Shown piece after piece: positions 1 to 9,140 of a DNA stretch of 64,000 nucleotides. A program made the position numbers and the translations under genes. The stretch covers positions 608,285-672,284 of the forward strand of contig CAXRDE010000025.1 of NCBI GenBank assembly GCA_964229355.1. The letters are read 5' to 3'. How positions within the stretch are numbered: position 1 is the first letter of the stretch; the number at the start of each line of letters is the position of its first letter. The notes below the pieces were generated by a model that saw nothing but the letters and a program-made list of their open reading frames with translations, made no database searches and was not told where the DNA came from. The stretch is from CAXRDE01 sp964229355 (GTDB taxonomy: Bacteria; Cyanobacteriota; Sericytochromatia; UBA7694).

Positions 1-1757
1 CCGGACAGTTCTTTTTCAAGCTGCTGAATTTTTCGGCGCAGGTTCTTTTGGGCCTTGTAAGCGGCTTTACCGGTCAAAGCAGGTCCAGCAGCAGGCTTTG
101 CTGATTGCCCCGCTTCGTGCTGTTGACTCATGACATTGCGGGCCTTCAAAGACACATCGCGCTCCAGGTGGTCAGTGCTGTATTTTTCTAAAAAGTCCCG
201 ATAAGAGCCTCGGAAATCAAGCATGCCGTCGGGCTTCAGCTCAATAATACGGGTGGCCACTTTGTCCACCAGAAAGCGGTTGTGCGATACCAACAGCAGG
301 GTGCCCGTGTATTCACACAGCGCTTTGGTTAACATTTCAATGGCTTCTAAGTCTAAGTGGTTGGTGGGTTCGTCTAAGAGCAGCACGTTATTGGGTACCA
401 GCATCAGGCGTGCAAACACCAGACGGGTGGCTTCGCCCCCGCTTAAAGAGGTGACTTTGCTATACACATCATCGCCCGAAAAGAGCATGCGCCCGAGCAA
501 ATTGCGAATAAAGGCAATGGTGGCGGTAGCGTCAAAGCTATACAGCCAATCGTTGACGGTAATGTCTTCCGACAATTCGTCATGGTAATCCTGGGCAAAA
601 TAGCCGGGTTTGGCTTCATGGCCCCACTCAAAGCGGCCGGTAGAGGGCTCCAATTGCTCCATGAGAATTTTAAGCAATGTGGACTTCCCCACCCCGTTGG
701 GACCAATAATGGCCACGCGATCGCCCCGTTCAATCTCAAAATTGAGATCGTGCAGGACCCGCTTGTCGTCAAAGGTGCGTCCCAGCCCCTCGACGGTCAG
801 CGTGGTGCGCCCGGATTGGGCATGGGGGGTAAAGCTAAACTGAGGATACTGACGCGAGCTGGGCAGCAGATCAATGTCTTCCATTTTTTCAAGCTGTTTA
901 ACCCGTGACTGGGCCATTGAGGCATGGCTGGCCTTGGCTTTAAAGCGGCTAATAAACTCCTGCAGATCCGCCTTTTTCTTTTCCTGGCGCTCGATGGCTT
1001 TTTCTACCTGTTCGTGCTCCAGGGCTTTGGCATCGACAAAGTAGTCGTAATTGCCCGTGTACTCGCGAATGGTGCCAAAATCCACGTCTAAGATTTTGGT
1101 ACACACATTGTTTAAGAACAAGTGGTCGTGAGACACCACCAACAACAACCCGGGAAAATCTAACAGGTAACTTTCAAGCCATTTGATCGAGTAAATGTCT
1201 AAGTGGTTGGTGGGTTCGTCCAGAATCAGAATATCTGGTGCCCCAAAGAGCATCTGGGCCATCAGCACCCGCAGCTTATACCCCCCGGAAAGGGTGTTTA
1301 AAGGCAACTCATGTTGTTCCACCGGAATGCCCAGACCATCCAGCATGCGGGCCGCTTCCGATTCAGCCGCGTAGCCGTCTTGCTGCAAAATCACCTCTTC
1401 GGCTTCGGCATACATCTGGGCTTCAGCCATGTCCATCTCGCCCTTGGCAGTGAGCTGATCCTGAATTTGGCGGGCTTCCCAGAGGGCGGTTTTGCCTTGC
1501 ACCACCACGTCAATAATGCGCTGGTGCTCAAAGGCAAAGTGATCCTGCCTTAAATAGCCCACTTTAATGCTTTTGGGCCAGCTCATATCGCCCTGAAAGT
1601 CTTTGATCTCTCCGGTAATCATGCGCAGCAGGCTGGATTTTCCGGTGCCATTGGCACCCACTAAGCCGTAGCGTTGGCCGGGAAAAAGCTGAAGGTTCAC
1701 GTTGGAGAACAGGGTGCGGTCTCCGAATTCGAGTTTGATGTTTCTGAGTTCGAGCAT
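1..1757 (-). CDS. ABC-F family ATPase (C-terminus beyond the window)
   Basis: The frame is open from an ATG at 1755-1757 to the left edge, about 585 residues. It reads as two ABC modules in one chain without membrane segments, the layout of ABC-F translation factors, which act on the ribosome rather than as transporters. Visible landmarks are a first Walker A (GANGTGKSS) near the N-terminus, a second Walker A (GPNGVGKST), an LSGGE signature and a Walker B (LLLDEPTNHLDLE) in the second half. The last residues before the edge are a Lys/Glu/Gln-rich helix, as in the C-terminal coiled coil of this family. The subfamily cannot be decided. It is divergent from the CDF gene, with an extended -10 (TGCTATATT) upstream. 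Confidence 0.9.
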   Translation of the reverse strand, partial: MLELRNIKLEFGDRTLFSNVNLQLFPGQRYGLVGANGTGKSSLLRMITGEIKDFQGDMSWPKSIKVGYLRQDHFAFEHQRIIDVVVQGKTALWEARQIQDQLTAKGEMDMAEAQMYAEAEEVILQQDGYAAESEAARMLDGLGIPVEQHELPLNTLSGGYKLRVLMAQMLFGAPDILILDEPTNHLDIYSIKWLESYLLDFPGLLLVVSHDHLFLNNVCTKILDVDFGTIREYTGNYDYFVDAKALEHEQVEKAIERQEKKKADLQEFISRFKAKASHASMAQSRVKQLEKMEDIDLLPSSRQYPQFSFTPHAQSGRTTLTVEGLGRTFDDKRVLHDLNFEIERGDRVAIIGPNGVGKSTLLKILMEQLEPSTGRFEWGHEAKPGYFAQDYHDELSEDITVNDWLYSFDATATIAFIRNLLGRMLFSGDDVYSKVTSLSGGEATRLVFARLMLVPNNVLLLDEPTNHLDLEAIEMLTKALCEYTGTLLLVSHNRFLVDKVATRIIELKPDGMLDFRGSYRDFLEKYSTDHLERDVSLKARNVMSQQHEAGQSAKPAAGPALTGKAAYKAQKNLRRKIQQLEKELS

Positions 1758-1787
1758 GGTTTGCGTCCTTGAATATGCGTTCTTAGT

Positions 1788-1796
1788 AATATAGCA
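1788..1796 (-). promoter_or_regulatory. Extended -10 promoter element for the ABC-F gene
   Basis: On the minus strand the sequence reads TGC-TATATT, matching the extended -10 pattern TGnTAnnnT. It lies about 30 bp upstream of the ABC-F start at 1757. No good -35 hexamer is seen at 16-18 bp. Confidence 0.5.
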
Positions 1797-1835
1797 AGCT
1801 CTGCGCTCATGCAGTAGATGATGCAAGACCAGCTT

Positions 1836-1844
1836 TGGTATGAT
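1836..1844 (+). promoter_or_regulatory. Extended -10 element for the CDF transporter
   Basis: The sequence TGG-TATGAT matches TGnTAnnnT. The expected transcription start, about 7 nt after the box, falls on or next to the ATG at 1851, so the message may be leaderless. If translation instead began at the in-frame ATG at 1818, this box would lie inside the gene. Confidence 0.45.
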
Positions 1845-1850
1845 AGGCCC

Positions 1851-2780
1851 ATGGGACATCATCATGGACACCACCATCATACACACGGGCACGCCCACAG
1901 CCACGCCCATAGCCACGGTGCAACGCCATCCTCAGGGCTGGGAAGCGCGCTGCTGCTGAATACCGCTTTTACGCTGCTGGAGTTTTGGGGCGGCTGGTGG
2001 ACCAACTCCACCGCTATTTTGAGCGATGCGGTCCACGACCTGGGGGACAGCTTTGCCCTGGCCCTGACCTGGTATTTTGAAAAGCTCAGTCACAAAGGTC
2101 GTACCGCCCGCTTTAGCTACGGGTATCGCCGCCTATCAGTGTTGGCAGCCCTGATTTCTTCAGGGGTTTTACTGGGCGGTTCGCTGTGGGTGCTGCTCGA
2201 AGCCGTCCCCCGCCTTTTTCACCCTGAGGCGGTACACGTGCCCGGCATGCTCGCCTTTGCGGTGGTGGGCATTGTGGCCAATGGACTTGCCTTCTGGCGT
2301 TTACACGGTGGCCTGGGCCCCGCAGAAAAAGCCGCGCGCCTGCATTTGCTTGAAGATGTCATGGGCTGGGTGGCCGTGCTCGTAGGCAGCGTGCTGTTGT
2401 ATTTTACCGGCTGGCAGTGGCTGGATCCGCTTTTATCCATTGGCATTACTCTGTTTATTTTGTGGAATGTGGTGGGCAATATTAAGAGCTTTGGGGCGAT
2501 TTTGTTACAGGCGGTTCCCGAAACCATCTCCCAGGAGACGCTGTTAGACAAGTTACGGCAGGTTCCGGGCGTTCAGGACATTCACGATGTGCACATCTGG
2601 ACCTTAGACAGCCAAAACCATGTGATGTCACTCCATGTGTTGCTGGCTCCCGATGCGGGTCCAGCAGCACCCCTTAAACAGCAGCTGCGCACCCTGATTC
2701 ACGCCCACGGCATTGGCCATGCCACACTCGAGTTAGAGTATCCCCACGAAGAATGCGTGGGTTGCGAAGTCCCGGCTTAA
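1851..2780 (+). CDS. Cation diffusion facilitator (Zn/Co/Cd efflux) family transporter
   Basis: Inner-membrane CDF antiporter, most likely exporting zinc or a related divalent cation. The N-terminus is a dense His tail (MGHHHGHHHHTHGHAHSHAH), typical of zinc-handling CDFs. Six hydrophobic segments follow. The metal-site patterns HxxxD are visible in AVHDLGDS and in LHLLEDV. The C-terminal cytoplasmic domain has the usual GVQDIHDVHIW stretch and ends with Cys-rich EECVGCE. I start at ATG 1851 because the His tail begins there and an extended -10 sits immediately upstream. In-frame ATGs at 1818 and 1821 would add 10-11 residues. The full protein is 309 aa, normal for the family. Confidence 0.93.
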   Translation: MGHHHGHHHHTHGHAHSHAHSHGATPSSGLGSALLLNTAFTLLEFWGGWWTNSTAILSDAVHDLGDSFALALTWYFEKLSHKGRTARFSYGYRRLSVLAALISSGVLLGGSLWVLLEAVPRLFHPEAVHVPGMLAFAVVGIVANGLAFWRLHGGLGPAEKAARLHLLEDVMGWVAVLVGSVLLYFTGWQWLDPLLSIGITLFILWNVVGNIKSFGAILLQAVPETISQETLLDKLRQVPGVQDIHDVHIWTLDSQNHVMSLHVLLAPDAGPAAPLKQQLRTLIHAHGIGHATLELEYPHEECVGCEVPA

Positions 2781-2786
2781 GGTTTA

Positions 2787-2802
2787 CTGAAAGTTCTTTC
2801 AG
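2787..2802. repeat. Short perfect inverted repeat after the CDF gene
   Basis: CTGAAAG-TT-CTTTCAG forms a perfect 7-bp stem just after the CDF stop codon. It is A/T-rich and lacks a following T tract, so it is a weak terminator candidate at best. It abuts the palindrome at 2802-2819. Confidence 0.4.
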
Positions 2803-2819
2803 GCGACTCATGAGTCGCC
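2802..2819. promoter_or_regulatory. 18-bp perfect palindrome, probable operator of the PAS hybrid kinase
   Basis: GGCGACTCATGAGTCGCC is a perfect two-fold palindrome with no spacer. Its centre (2810.5) lies about 33 bp upstream of the start expected from the extended -10 at 2829-2837, where the -35 hexamer should be. No T tract follows, which argues against an intrinsic terminator. A dimeric regulator bound here could stand in for the missing -35 contact or block it. Confidence 0.5.
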
Positions 2820-2828
2820 AATTGCGTA

Positions 2829-2837
2829 TGCTAGAAT
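2829..2837 (+). promoter_or_regulatory. Extended -10 element for the 1178-aa hybrid kinase
   Basis: TGC-TAGAAT fits TGnTAnnnT, 34 bp upstream of the ATG at 2871. There is no recognisable -35; the palindrome at 2802-2819 occupies that place. A TAGGA ribosome site precedes the ATG at a normal distance. Confidence 0.55.
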
Positions 2838-2870
2838 AAGACGTAAATAGCGAATTTTAGGAACGTTTTT

Positions 2871-5800
2871 ATGGTCTCAAGCGAAACCCACTATCTTTAT
2901 CAAGAATTACAAGATCATTTCGCTAAAGACCCTACTTTTTTTGAATTTATTCAAAAAAGCAGCTTAGACGGGCTCTGGTACTGGGATCTAGAAAACCCTG
3001 AACATGAGTGGATGAGCCCCGAGTTCTGGACCACGCTGGGTTATGATCCCCTTACTCAACCCCATTCTCCAGAAGCCTGGCAAAAGCGAATGCACCCCGA
3101 GGATCAACAACGGGCCCTTGACAACGTTAAAGCCCATTGTGAAGACCCGGATATTCCCTATGATCAACATGTGCGCTATCGCCACGCCGACGGATCCACT
3201 GTCTGGATTCGCTGTCGGGGCCTGGCCCTGAGAAATGAGTCCGGTCAGGCCATTCGCATGTTGGGTGCCCACACCAATATTACAGCCCTTAAAACCGCCG
3301 AAGTGGCCCTTGCCGAAAAAGAAGCGTTGTGGCGTCTGGCCATGGAAGGCTCTGGTGTGGGGGTGTGGTCCTGGGACTTAAACCATGACCAGGTGGTTTA
3401 TTCTGAAGAATGGCAGCGCATGCTGAAGTGTCAGACTATTGAAAACAGCCCCGCTGAATTGATGGCGCGCATTCATCCTGAAGATCTAAGAGATTGCCAG
3501 AAAAGTTTACAAGGCCTTTCGGAAGGCAAAGGAAAAACCTGTCTCAAACAGCACCGCATGCGTTGTGATGACGGCAGCGATCTCTGGGTGCAAACCCATG
3601 CCAAGGTATACCAGACCGATCAATCGGGAAAGGTTCAGCGCATTGTCGGCACCCAAATTGACATCTCCCACATCAAAGAAACGGAAATCACCCAACAATC
3701 ACTGCTTAAAGCCCTCGAAGAACGCAGCCTCTTATTGAACACCAATAATGAAATGACGCGCACAGGCTGGTGGACCGTGGACCTCGCCACCGAAAAAGTG
3801 ATCTGGTCGGAGATTACCCGTGAAATCCATGAGGTAGACGAAACCTTTGTTCCCCGTCTGGAAGACGGCATCTCTTTTTATAAAGAGGGCGACAGCCGTG
3901 AGCGCATTCAACGAGATTTGGATACAGCCATTACCTCAGGCTCTACCTTTAAGGGGGAGTACCAGCTTGTCACCGCCAAAGGCCGAGAGATCTGGGTACA
4001 ATCCCTGGGCAAAGCCGAGTATAACGCAGCAGGAGAAGTGGTGCGTTTGCTGGGATGTTTTCAGGATATTACGGAACGCAAGGCCCAGGAACTTTCTTTG
4101 CAGCGTATGCTCAAAGCCCTGCGTCACAAAACCCTGCTTTTAGAAAGCAGTAACCAGCTGACTTCAACGGGCTGGTGGACCTATAACCTCCTTAACCAAA
4201 AAATCGAATGGTCCGAGATGGCGCGCAAAATTTATGAAGTCGGCGATGACTTTCAACCCAACGCCACTTCAGCCTTAAGGTTTTATAAACACCCAGAAAC
4301 CCAGGCACAGTTAGAGCAGGCCTTTCAAATCGCCCAGGAAAACCAGAGTACGGTAGAGCAGGTTTATGAGATTATTAGCGCGACGGGCACCCCAAAATGG
4401 GTACATCTCATGGGTCAAGTCGAGTTTGAAGCGGGCCAGGCCGTGCGGTTATTTGGCGCTATACAAGATATTACCACCCAAAAAATGGCCGAACAAACCC
4501 TGATTGAAGCCCGGCAAAAAGCCGAAGCAGCCAACGAAGCCAAAGACAACTTTCTGGCCAATATGAGTCATGAAATGCGCACGCCCCTCAATGGCATTAT
4601 TGGCTTTATGGAACTGCTTTTGCGCACACCGCTTAACGACGTACAACAGAGCTATTTACAGGCAGCCTCTTATTCAGCCCGTTCGCTGACCACAGTCATT
4701 AACAGTATTCTGGACTTCTCAAAGCTAGAGCACGGTGAAATTGAGCTGCAAGAAGAAAAAGTTTTACTCTCAGCCTGGATACAGCAAATGGCGGACGGTG
4801 CACTGGTTCGCATCCATCAAAAAGAGCTGGAGTTCTTACTCAAGATTGATCCTGAGCTGCCGGACTGTATCTGGGCGGATCCCATGCGCCTCAACCAGGT
4901 GGTAGAGCATCTGCTGGACAATGCCATTAAATTTACGGAGCGTGGTGAAATTGAGCTGAGCATTCGCTGGATCAACGACAATCCACAAACGTATCTGCGG
5001 ATCGCCGTCAGGGACACCGGCGTGGGCATTGATGCTCAAAATCTGGCCCTCATTTTTGAGTCTTTTTCGCAGGTGGATATTTCGAGTACCCGCAAATTTG
5101 GGGGTCTGGGCCTGGGCTTGAGTGTGGTGCAACGCCTGTTAAAGCTTATGGGCTGTGAGCTGTGTGTAGAAAGCAGCCCTGAAGAAGGCGCCTTGTTCTG
5201 GTTTAATCTTCCTGTAAAGAGCGAAAATCTGCCCCGGGAAACCCAAAGCCTGGGCATATCTCCCCATCTTAAACGGGTCCTGGTGATTGACGATAACAGC
5301 AATAATCGCCGCATTCTCGAAGATATGCTTAAACTTGAGCACATGACTGTGGACAGCGCGGCCAACGGCTTTAGTGGACTTCAAAAGCTCCTTGAAAACA
5401 CCTATGACTTCGTCATTGTGGATTACCATATGCCGCTGATGGACGGACTTGAGGTCATTCAAAAAATTCGCCAGGAAATGCAATACAGCGCCTCAAAGCT
5501 CCCCCTGTTATTACTGCACAGCTCCACAGATCACTCTCGGATTAAAGCAGCAAGCCAGCAGTTTCAAATCAACTTCGAAGAAATGAAGCCCATAACCCTG
5601 GGGCGCTTGCGCTATCTGCTGCGTCAAGTTCAGCCCCTTGCGATTCCCCCTGCTCCCAGGCCTGTGGCCCCGCCGGTCCTTAAACCTTTCCACATTTTGG
5701 TGGTAGATGACAACGACGTGAATTTAATCCTGGCAGAGAATCTGGTGAAAGCCGTTTTTCCTGAAGCACGGATTGCTACCGCCATGAATGGTGAAGAGGC

Positions 5801-6407
5801 CATTCTGGCCCACCAACGCCTGCTGCCCGACCTCATTCTTATGGATGTGCAAATGCCCGTTAAAAATGGCTATGAAGCCACCCGCACCATTCGCACCTAC
5901 GATACCGAAGTCCCGATTATTGCTCTCACCGCAGGGACACAGGCCGGTGATCGGGAGCGCTGTCTTGACGCCGGCATGAACGACTACCTCAGCAAGCCCG
6001 TCATGTTTGAACAGTTTCGCCATATCCTGCTGCAATACACTTCAGACCGAGAAATTAAAACGCTGGCCCATGTGAACACCCTCTTGCTGCACGAGCGGGT
6101 GCAAAAACTTCAACTCAATTTGGCACAGGTCCAGCAAGAGGTCTGCCACAACCTAAGCCAGCAGATTCAGCAGGCTCAGCAAGCCCTCGAACAGCAAGAT
6201 AAAGAGGGCCTGAATGCGATAGGCAAACGCATGCGTGGCAGCGCGCTCTACCTGTATTTTGAACGGATGGCAGCTCTGGCTGAAACCCTGGAGCAATTGA
6301 CCTTTGAACACTTCAATACCGCTGCGGCCCTTTTAGAGGCCATGCAGACTGAACTCAAAACCCTGCAGTCTCTGGAGCTTGCGCTTCCCTCAGAGCAGCG
6401 CACGTAG
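2871..6407 (+). CDS. Hybrid sensor histidine kinase: four PAS domains, HisKA, HATPase, two receivers, degenerate HPt-like tail
   Basis: A 1178-aa multi-domain kinase with no membrane segment, so probably cytoplasmic. Four PAS/PAC units lie at about residues 20-140, 150-275, 285-410 and 420-545; the last two are alike (both carry GWWT). HisKA has phosphoacceptor H567 (SHEMRTPLN). HATPase_c has an N-box near N684 and a DTGVGI box near 719. Receiver 1 carries VIDD and D851; receiver 2 carries VVDD and D992. The tail (about 1060-1178) is helical and resembles an HPt domain, but the phosphoacceptor His is replaced by K1119 (GKRMRGSAL). It overlaps the convergent GAF hybrid kinase by 18 bp. The sensed signal is unknown. 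Confidence 0.93.
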   Translation: MVSSETHYLYQELQDHFAKDPTFFEFIQKSSLDGLWYWDLENPEHEWMSPEFWTTLGYDPLTQPHSPEAWQKRMHPEDQQRALDNVKAHCEDPDIPYDQHVRYRHADGSTVWIRCRGLALRNESGQAIRMLGAHTNITALKTAEVALAEKEALWRLAMEGSGVGVWSWDLNHDQVVYSEEWQRMLKCQTIENSPAELMARIHPEDLRDCQKSLQGLSEGKGKTCLKQHRMRCDDGSDLWVQTHAKVYQTDQSGKVQRIVGTQIDISHIKETEITQQSLLKALEERSLLLNTNNEMTRTGWWTVDLATEKVIWSEITREIHEVDETFVPRLEDGISFYKEGDSRERIQRDLDTAITSGSTFKGEYQLVTAKGREIWVQSLGKAEYNAAGEVVRLLGCFQDITERKAQELSLQRMLKALRHKTLLLESSNQLTSTGWWTYNLLNQKIEWSEMARKIYEVGDDFQPNATSALRFYKHPETQAQLEQAFQIAQENQSTVEQVYEIISATGTPKWVHLMGQVEFEAGQAVRLFGAIQDITTQKMAEQTLIEARQKAEAANEAKDNFLANMSHEMRTPLNGIIGFMELLLRTPLNDVQQSYLQAASYSARSLTTVINSILDFSKLEHGEIELQEEKVLLSAWIQQMADGALVRIHQKELEFLLKIDPELPDCIWADPMRLNQVVEHLLDNAIKFTERGEIELSIRWINDNPQTYLRIAVRDTGVGIDAQNLALIFESFSQVDISSTRKFGGLGLGLSVVQRLLKLMGCELCVESSPEEGALFWFNLPVKSENLPRETQSLGISPHLKRVLVIDDNSNNRRILEDMLKLEHMTVDSAANGFSGLQKLLENTYDFVIVDYHMPLMDGLEVIQKIRQEMQYSASKLPLLLLHSSTDHSRIKAASQQFQINFEEMKPITLGRLRYLLRQVQPLAIPPAPRPVAPPVLKPFHILVVDDNDVNLILAENLVKAVFPEARIATAMNGEEAILAHQRLLPDLILMDVQMPVKNGYEATRTIRTYDTEVPIIALTAGTQAGDRERCLDAGMNDYLSKPVMFEQFRHILLQYTSDREIKTLAHVNTLLLHERVQKLQLNLAQVQQEVCHNLSQQIQQAQQALEQQDKEGLNAIGKRMRGSALYLYFERMAALAETLEQLTFEHFNTAAALLEAMQTELKTLQSLELALPSEQRT

Positions 6408-9125
6408 ATCGGCCAGGTATTGCCGGGCCGTGGCGTAGTCAAACTGAGCAATCGCTTTTTTGAGCCGCAACACCGGTTCTTGCAAGCGTTGGGGGGCGCG
6501 CTCATACCAGCCAGAAATTTCGTCAATGGCATCCACATCATAACGGGCCAGGGTCTGATCCAGCGCGTTAAGGGCGTCCTGTAAAGCGTGTGTATCTAGC
6601 GTATCGGCGCTTTCTGCAAAGGCCTCTTCAGGCGAGACCGTAGCCAAGGGATGCGCGTCAAAAACCCGTGCCAGAGCGACCACGGTTTGCGTAAAAGCGT
6701 CTAAAAAGGGTTTACGGTAGACCTCAGGCAAAGTCTGCCCCAGGGGCAAGGCCTTTAGATTCTGTTCCAAATCTCGGGCAGCGTAAAACAGGGGCATCAA
6801 GCTCAGGTTACTGGCATTGCCCTTGAGAGCGTGCAAGCGCTCCTGCAAAGCCACAGAGTGAGAGGTCAAAAGTTGTTCAAGTTCAGGTTGCTGCTGTCGG
6901 GCTTTTTCGTAAAAGTGCTCCAACAATTGCCACAGAAGCTGACTTTGCCCCAGCACACGCGCGTACACATTGTCCCAATCCAATAGGCCTGCTTGCCATA
7001 AGGGCTGTAGCTTGTCATAGACCCGTGAATCTTCGGCTTTTAAAGCGGGCCGGGTTGCAGGTGCGGGCTGGGTTGCGGGTTGGGAAGGTAAATAACGTTG
7101 TAAAATACGCTGCAAGGCCTGTGGCTCAATGGGTTTCGCTAAAAAATCGTTGCCTCCGGCCTGTAAGAAAGCGTTCCGGGTCTGTGCCAGAACGTTCGCA
7201 GAGAGGGCAACAATAGGAATTTGCTGAAAAGCAGGTAAGGCCCGAATTTTTTCTGTGGTTTCGATACCGTTCATCACAGGCATGTGAAAGTCCATAAAAA
7301 TCAAGTGAGGAGCCACAGAGGCTGCTTGCAAAACCCTTAAGGCTTCTATCCCACTGGCCACACAGTGTGCGGCAATGTCGTATTGCTGAAGCATATCCTG
7401 CATCAGGTGACGATTAAGCGGCTCATCGTCCACCACCAAAATCTGTGCGTCAAACCGGGCCAGGGAAGCAGAGGTGGGGTGAGATTGCGCTTTAAAGGCA
7501 CTCAGTTTTTCATGAAGTTGCAGCGGCGGCACCGGCTTAGAAAGTACGCCATGGGTGGTGCTTAAAATATGCGTGGCCGTCAGCAAGTCTGAGGCATAGG
7601 CCGTAACAAACAGGATAAACGGAAAAGCATGAGGCGGCATTTTCTGAAGCTCGGCAATAAAGTCCAGGCCGTCTTGCTCCGGCATTTTCCAGTCAATGAT
7701 AAGTACGTCAAAAGGGGTCTGCTGTTCCAGGGCCTGCTGGTATGCGTCTCTCGCTTTGGTCGCCGTGCTAGCCAGGGTCACAGCACATTGCCACAGGCGC
7801 AAATAGTGGCCCAGCAAATGAAGCGCATCTTCCTGATCATCCAATAATAAAACCCGCAGCCCCAGGGGCTCCAGGGTTTCGATGGCCTTTTCTGAAGCCG
7901 GTTCAAGGGGTAAGGTAAAATAAAAGCGGCTGCCCGCGCCCAATGTTGAGTCAACCTGAAGCTGTCCGCCCATAAGCTCTATGAGTTCACGGCTAATGGT
8001 TAAACCCAGCCCCGTGCCTTTGACAACGGTGCTCTCTGGCGGCGCTTGCAATTGCTGAAAAGCCTCAAACAAAAGCGCTTGATCCTGGGGCGCAATACCC
8101 GGACCGGTATCGATAACCTCAAAAAGACAGCTCTGGCTTACGTGGGCAGCTGCGGGTACAGCAGAGACCTTCAAGGTCACCTGGCCTATTTGGGTAAACT
8201 TCAGGGCATTATTCAAAAGATTGAGCAAGACCTGCTGAAGTTTGAGCGAGTCGCCCAACACGGTTTGTGGTACTTCTGGAGCCACCTCTAGCGCCAGAGC
8301 CAGGCCCTTGTCCTGCGCCTGTAAATGCAAAATGTGATAGAGATTCTGACACAGGGACCGCAATAACAGGGGTTGAAGTTGCAGCGTCATTTTGCCCGCT
8401 TCAATTTTGGCAAAGTCTAAAATATTATTGACCATTTTTAACAGGAGGTCTGAGGATTCTTGAACGGTACGCATATACTGCATTTGCTTGTCGGTCAGGC
8501 GCGATTGACTCAGCAAATGCACATAGCCCGAAATCGCATTTAAGGGGGTACGCATTTCATGAGAAATATTTGACAGTATATTTTTCTGTTGTTCTGACAC
8601 CCGACGCAGTTCTTCGGCCACCCGGGTCAGCTGAAACTCCTGCGTATGTAAACGTAACAATTGCTCTGCCTGGCGTGTGAGAGCCCGCATGGCCTCTCGC
8701 TGCGCCACGGTCAATTCACGCGGCTTTTGATCGATAACACACAGGGCACCCAGGGCTGCGCCATCTACCCCATGAATGGGGTAACCCGCGTAAAACCGAA
8801 TATAGGGTTCAGCGGTCACCAGGGAATTTTCAGCAAAGCGGGGATCCTGTTGGGCATCGTGCACCACCAGCCCTTCTTCCGTTAAAATCGTATGGGCGCA
8901 AAAAGCCACCTCTCGCCCCGTCTCCTGAACCGCTAGCCCGGTCATGGCCTTAAACCACTGGCGCTCCTGGTCTATAAAGCTAATGGCTGAAATGGGGACC
9001 TCACAGATATACGATGCCAGATGCACAAGGTTGTCCCAGGTGGCTTCTGGCATCGTATCTAAAATAGCGTGGGCACGAAGGCTGTCTAGACGTGAATCCT
9101 CATCAGAGGGAAGCGGAGCTGACAC
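6390..9125 (-). CDS. GAF-domain hybrid sensor histidine kinase with two receivers and an HPt domain
   Basis: 911 aa, apparently cytoplasmic. An N-terminal GAF domain occupies about 20-155. HisKA follows with H189 (ISHEMRTPLN), then HATPase_c (about 290-405, with DTGPGI and GTGLGL). Receiver 1 has D478 (IIDWKMPEQDG) and receiver 2 has D612 (FMDFHMPVMNG). The C-terminal HPt has an intact motif, H765 in LHALKGNAS. One chain therefore holds every step of a His-Asp-His relay. It lies 15 bp downstream of the receiver-kinase at 9141-10223 on the same strand, so they are probably co-transcribed. Its 3' end overlaps the facing multi-PAS kinase by 18 bp. Confidence 0.93.
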   Translation of the reverse strand: MSAPLPSDEDSRLDSLRAHAILDTMPEATWDNLVHLASYICEVPISAISFIDQERQWFKAMTGLAVQETGREVAFCAHTILTEEGLVVHDAQQDPRFAENSLVTAEPYIRFYAGYPIHGVDGAALGALCVIDQKPRELTVAQREAMRALTRQAEQLLRLHTQEFQLTRVAEELRRVSEQQKNILSNISHEMRTPLNAISGYVHLLSQSRLTDKQMQYMRTVQESSDLLLKMVNNILDFAKIEAGKMTLQLQPLLLRSLCQNLYHILHLQAQDKGLALALEVAPEVPQTVLGDSLKLQQVLLNLLNNALKFTQIGQVTLKVSAVPAAAHVSQSCLFEVIDTGPGIAPQDQALLFEAFQQLQAPPESTVVKGTGLGLTISRELIELMGGQLQVDSTLGAGSRFYFTLPLEPASEKAIETLEPLGLRVLLLDDQEDALHLLGHYLRLWQCAVTLASTATKARDAYQQALEQQTPFDVLIIDWKMPEQDGLDFIAELQKMPPHAFPFILFVTAYASDLLTATHILSTTHGVLSKPVPPLQLHEKLSAFKAQSHPTSASLARFDAQILVVDDEPLNRHLMQDMLQQYDIAAHCVASGIEALRVLQAASVAPHLIFMDFHMPVMNGIETTEKIRALPAFQQIPIVALSANVLAQTRNAFLQAGGNDFLAKPIEPQALQRILQRYLPSQPATQPAPATRPALKAEDSRVYDKLQPLWQAGLLDWDNVYARVLGQSQLLWQLLEHFYEKARQQQPELEQLLTSHSVALQERLHALKGNASNLSLMPLFYAARDLEQNLKALPLGQTLPEVYRKPFLDAFTQTVVALARVFDAHPLATVSPEEAFAESADTLDTHALQDALNALDQTLARYDVDAIDEISGWYERAPQRLQEPVLRLKKAIAQFDYATARQYLADLRALL

Positions 9126-9140
9126 GAGGGCTTAATTCCT

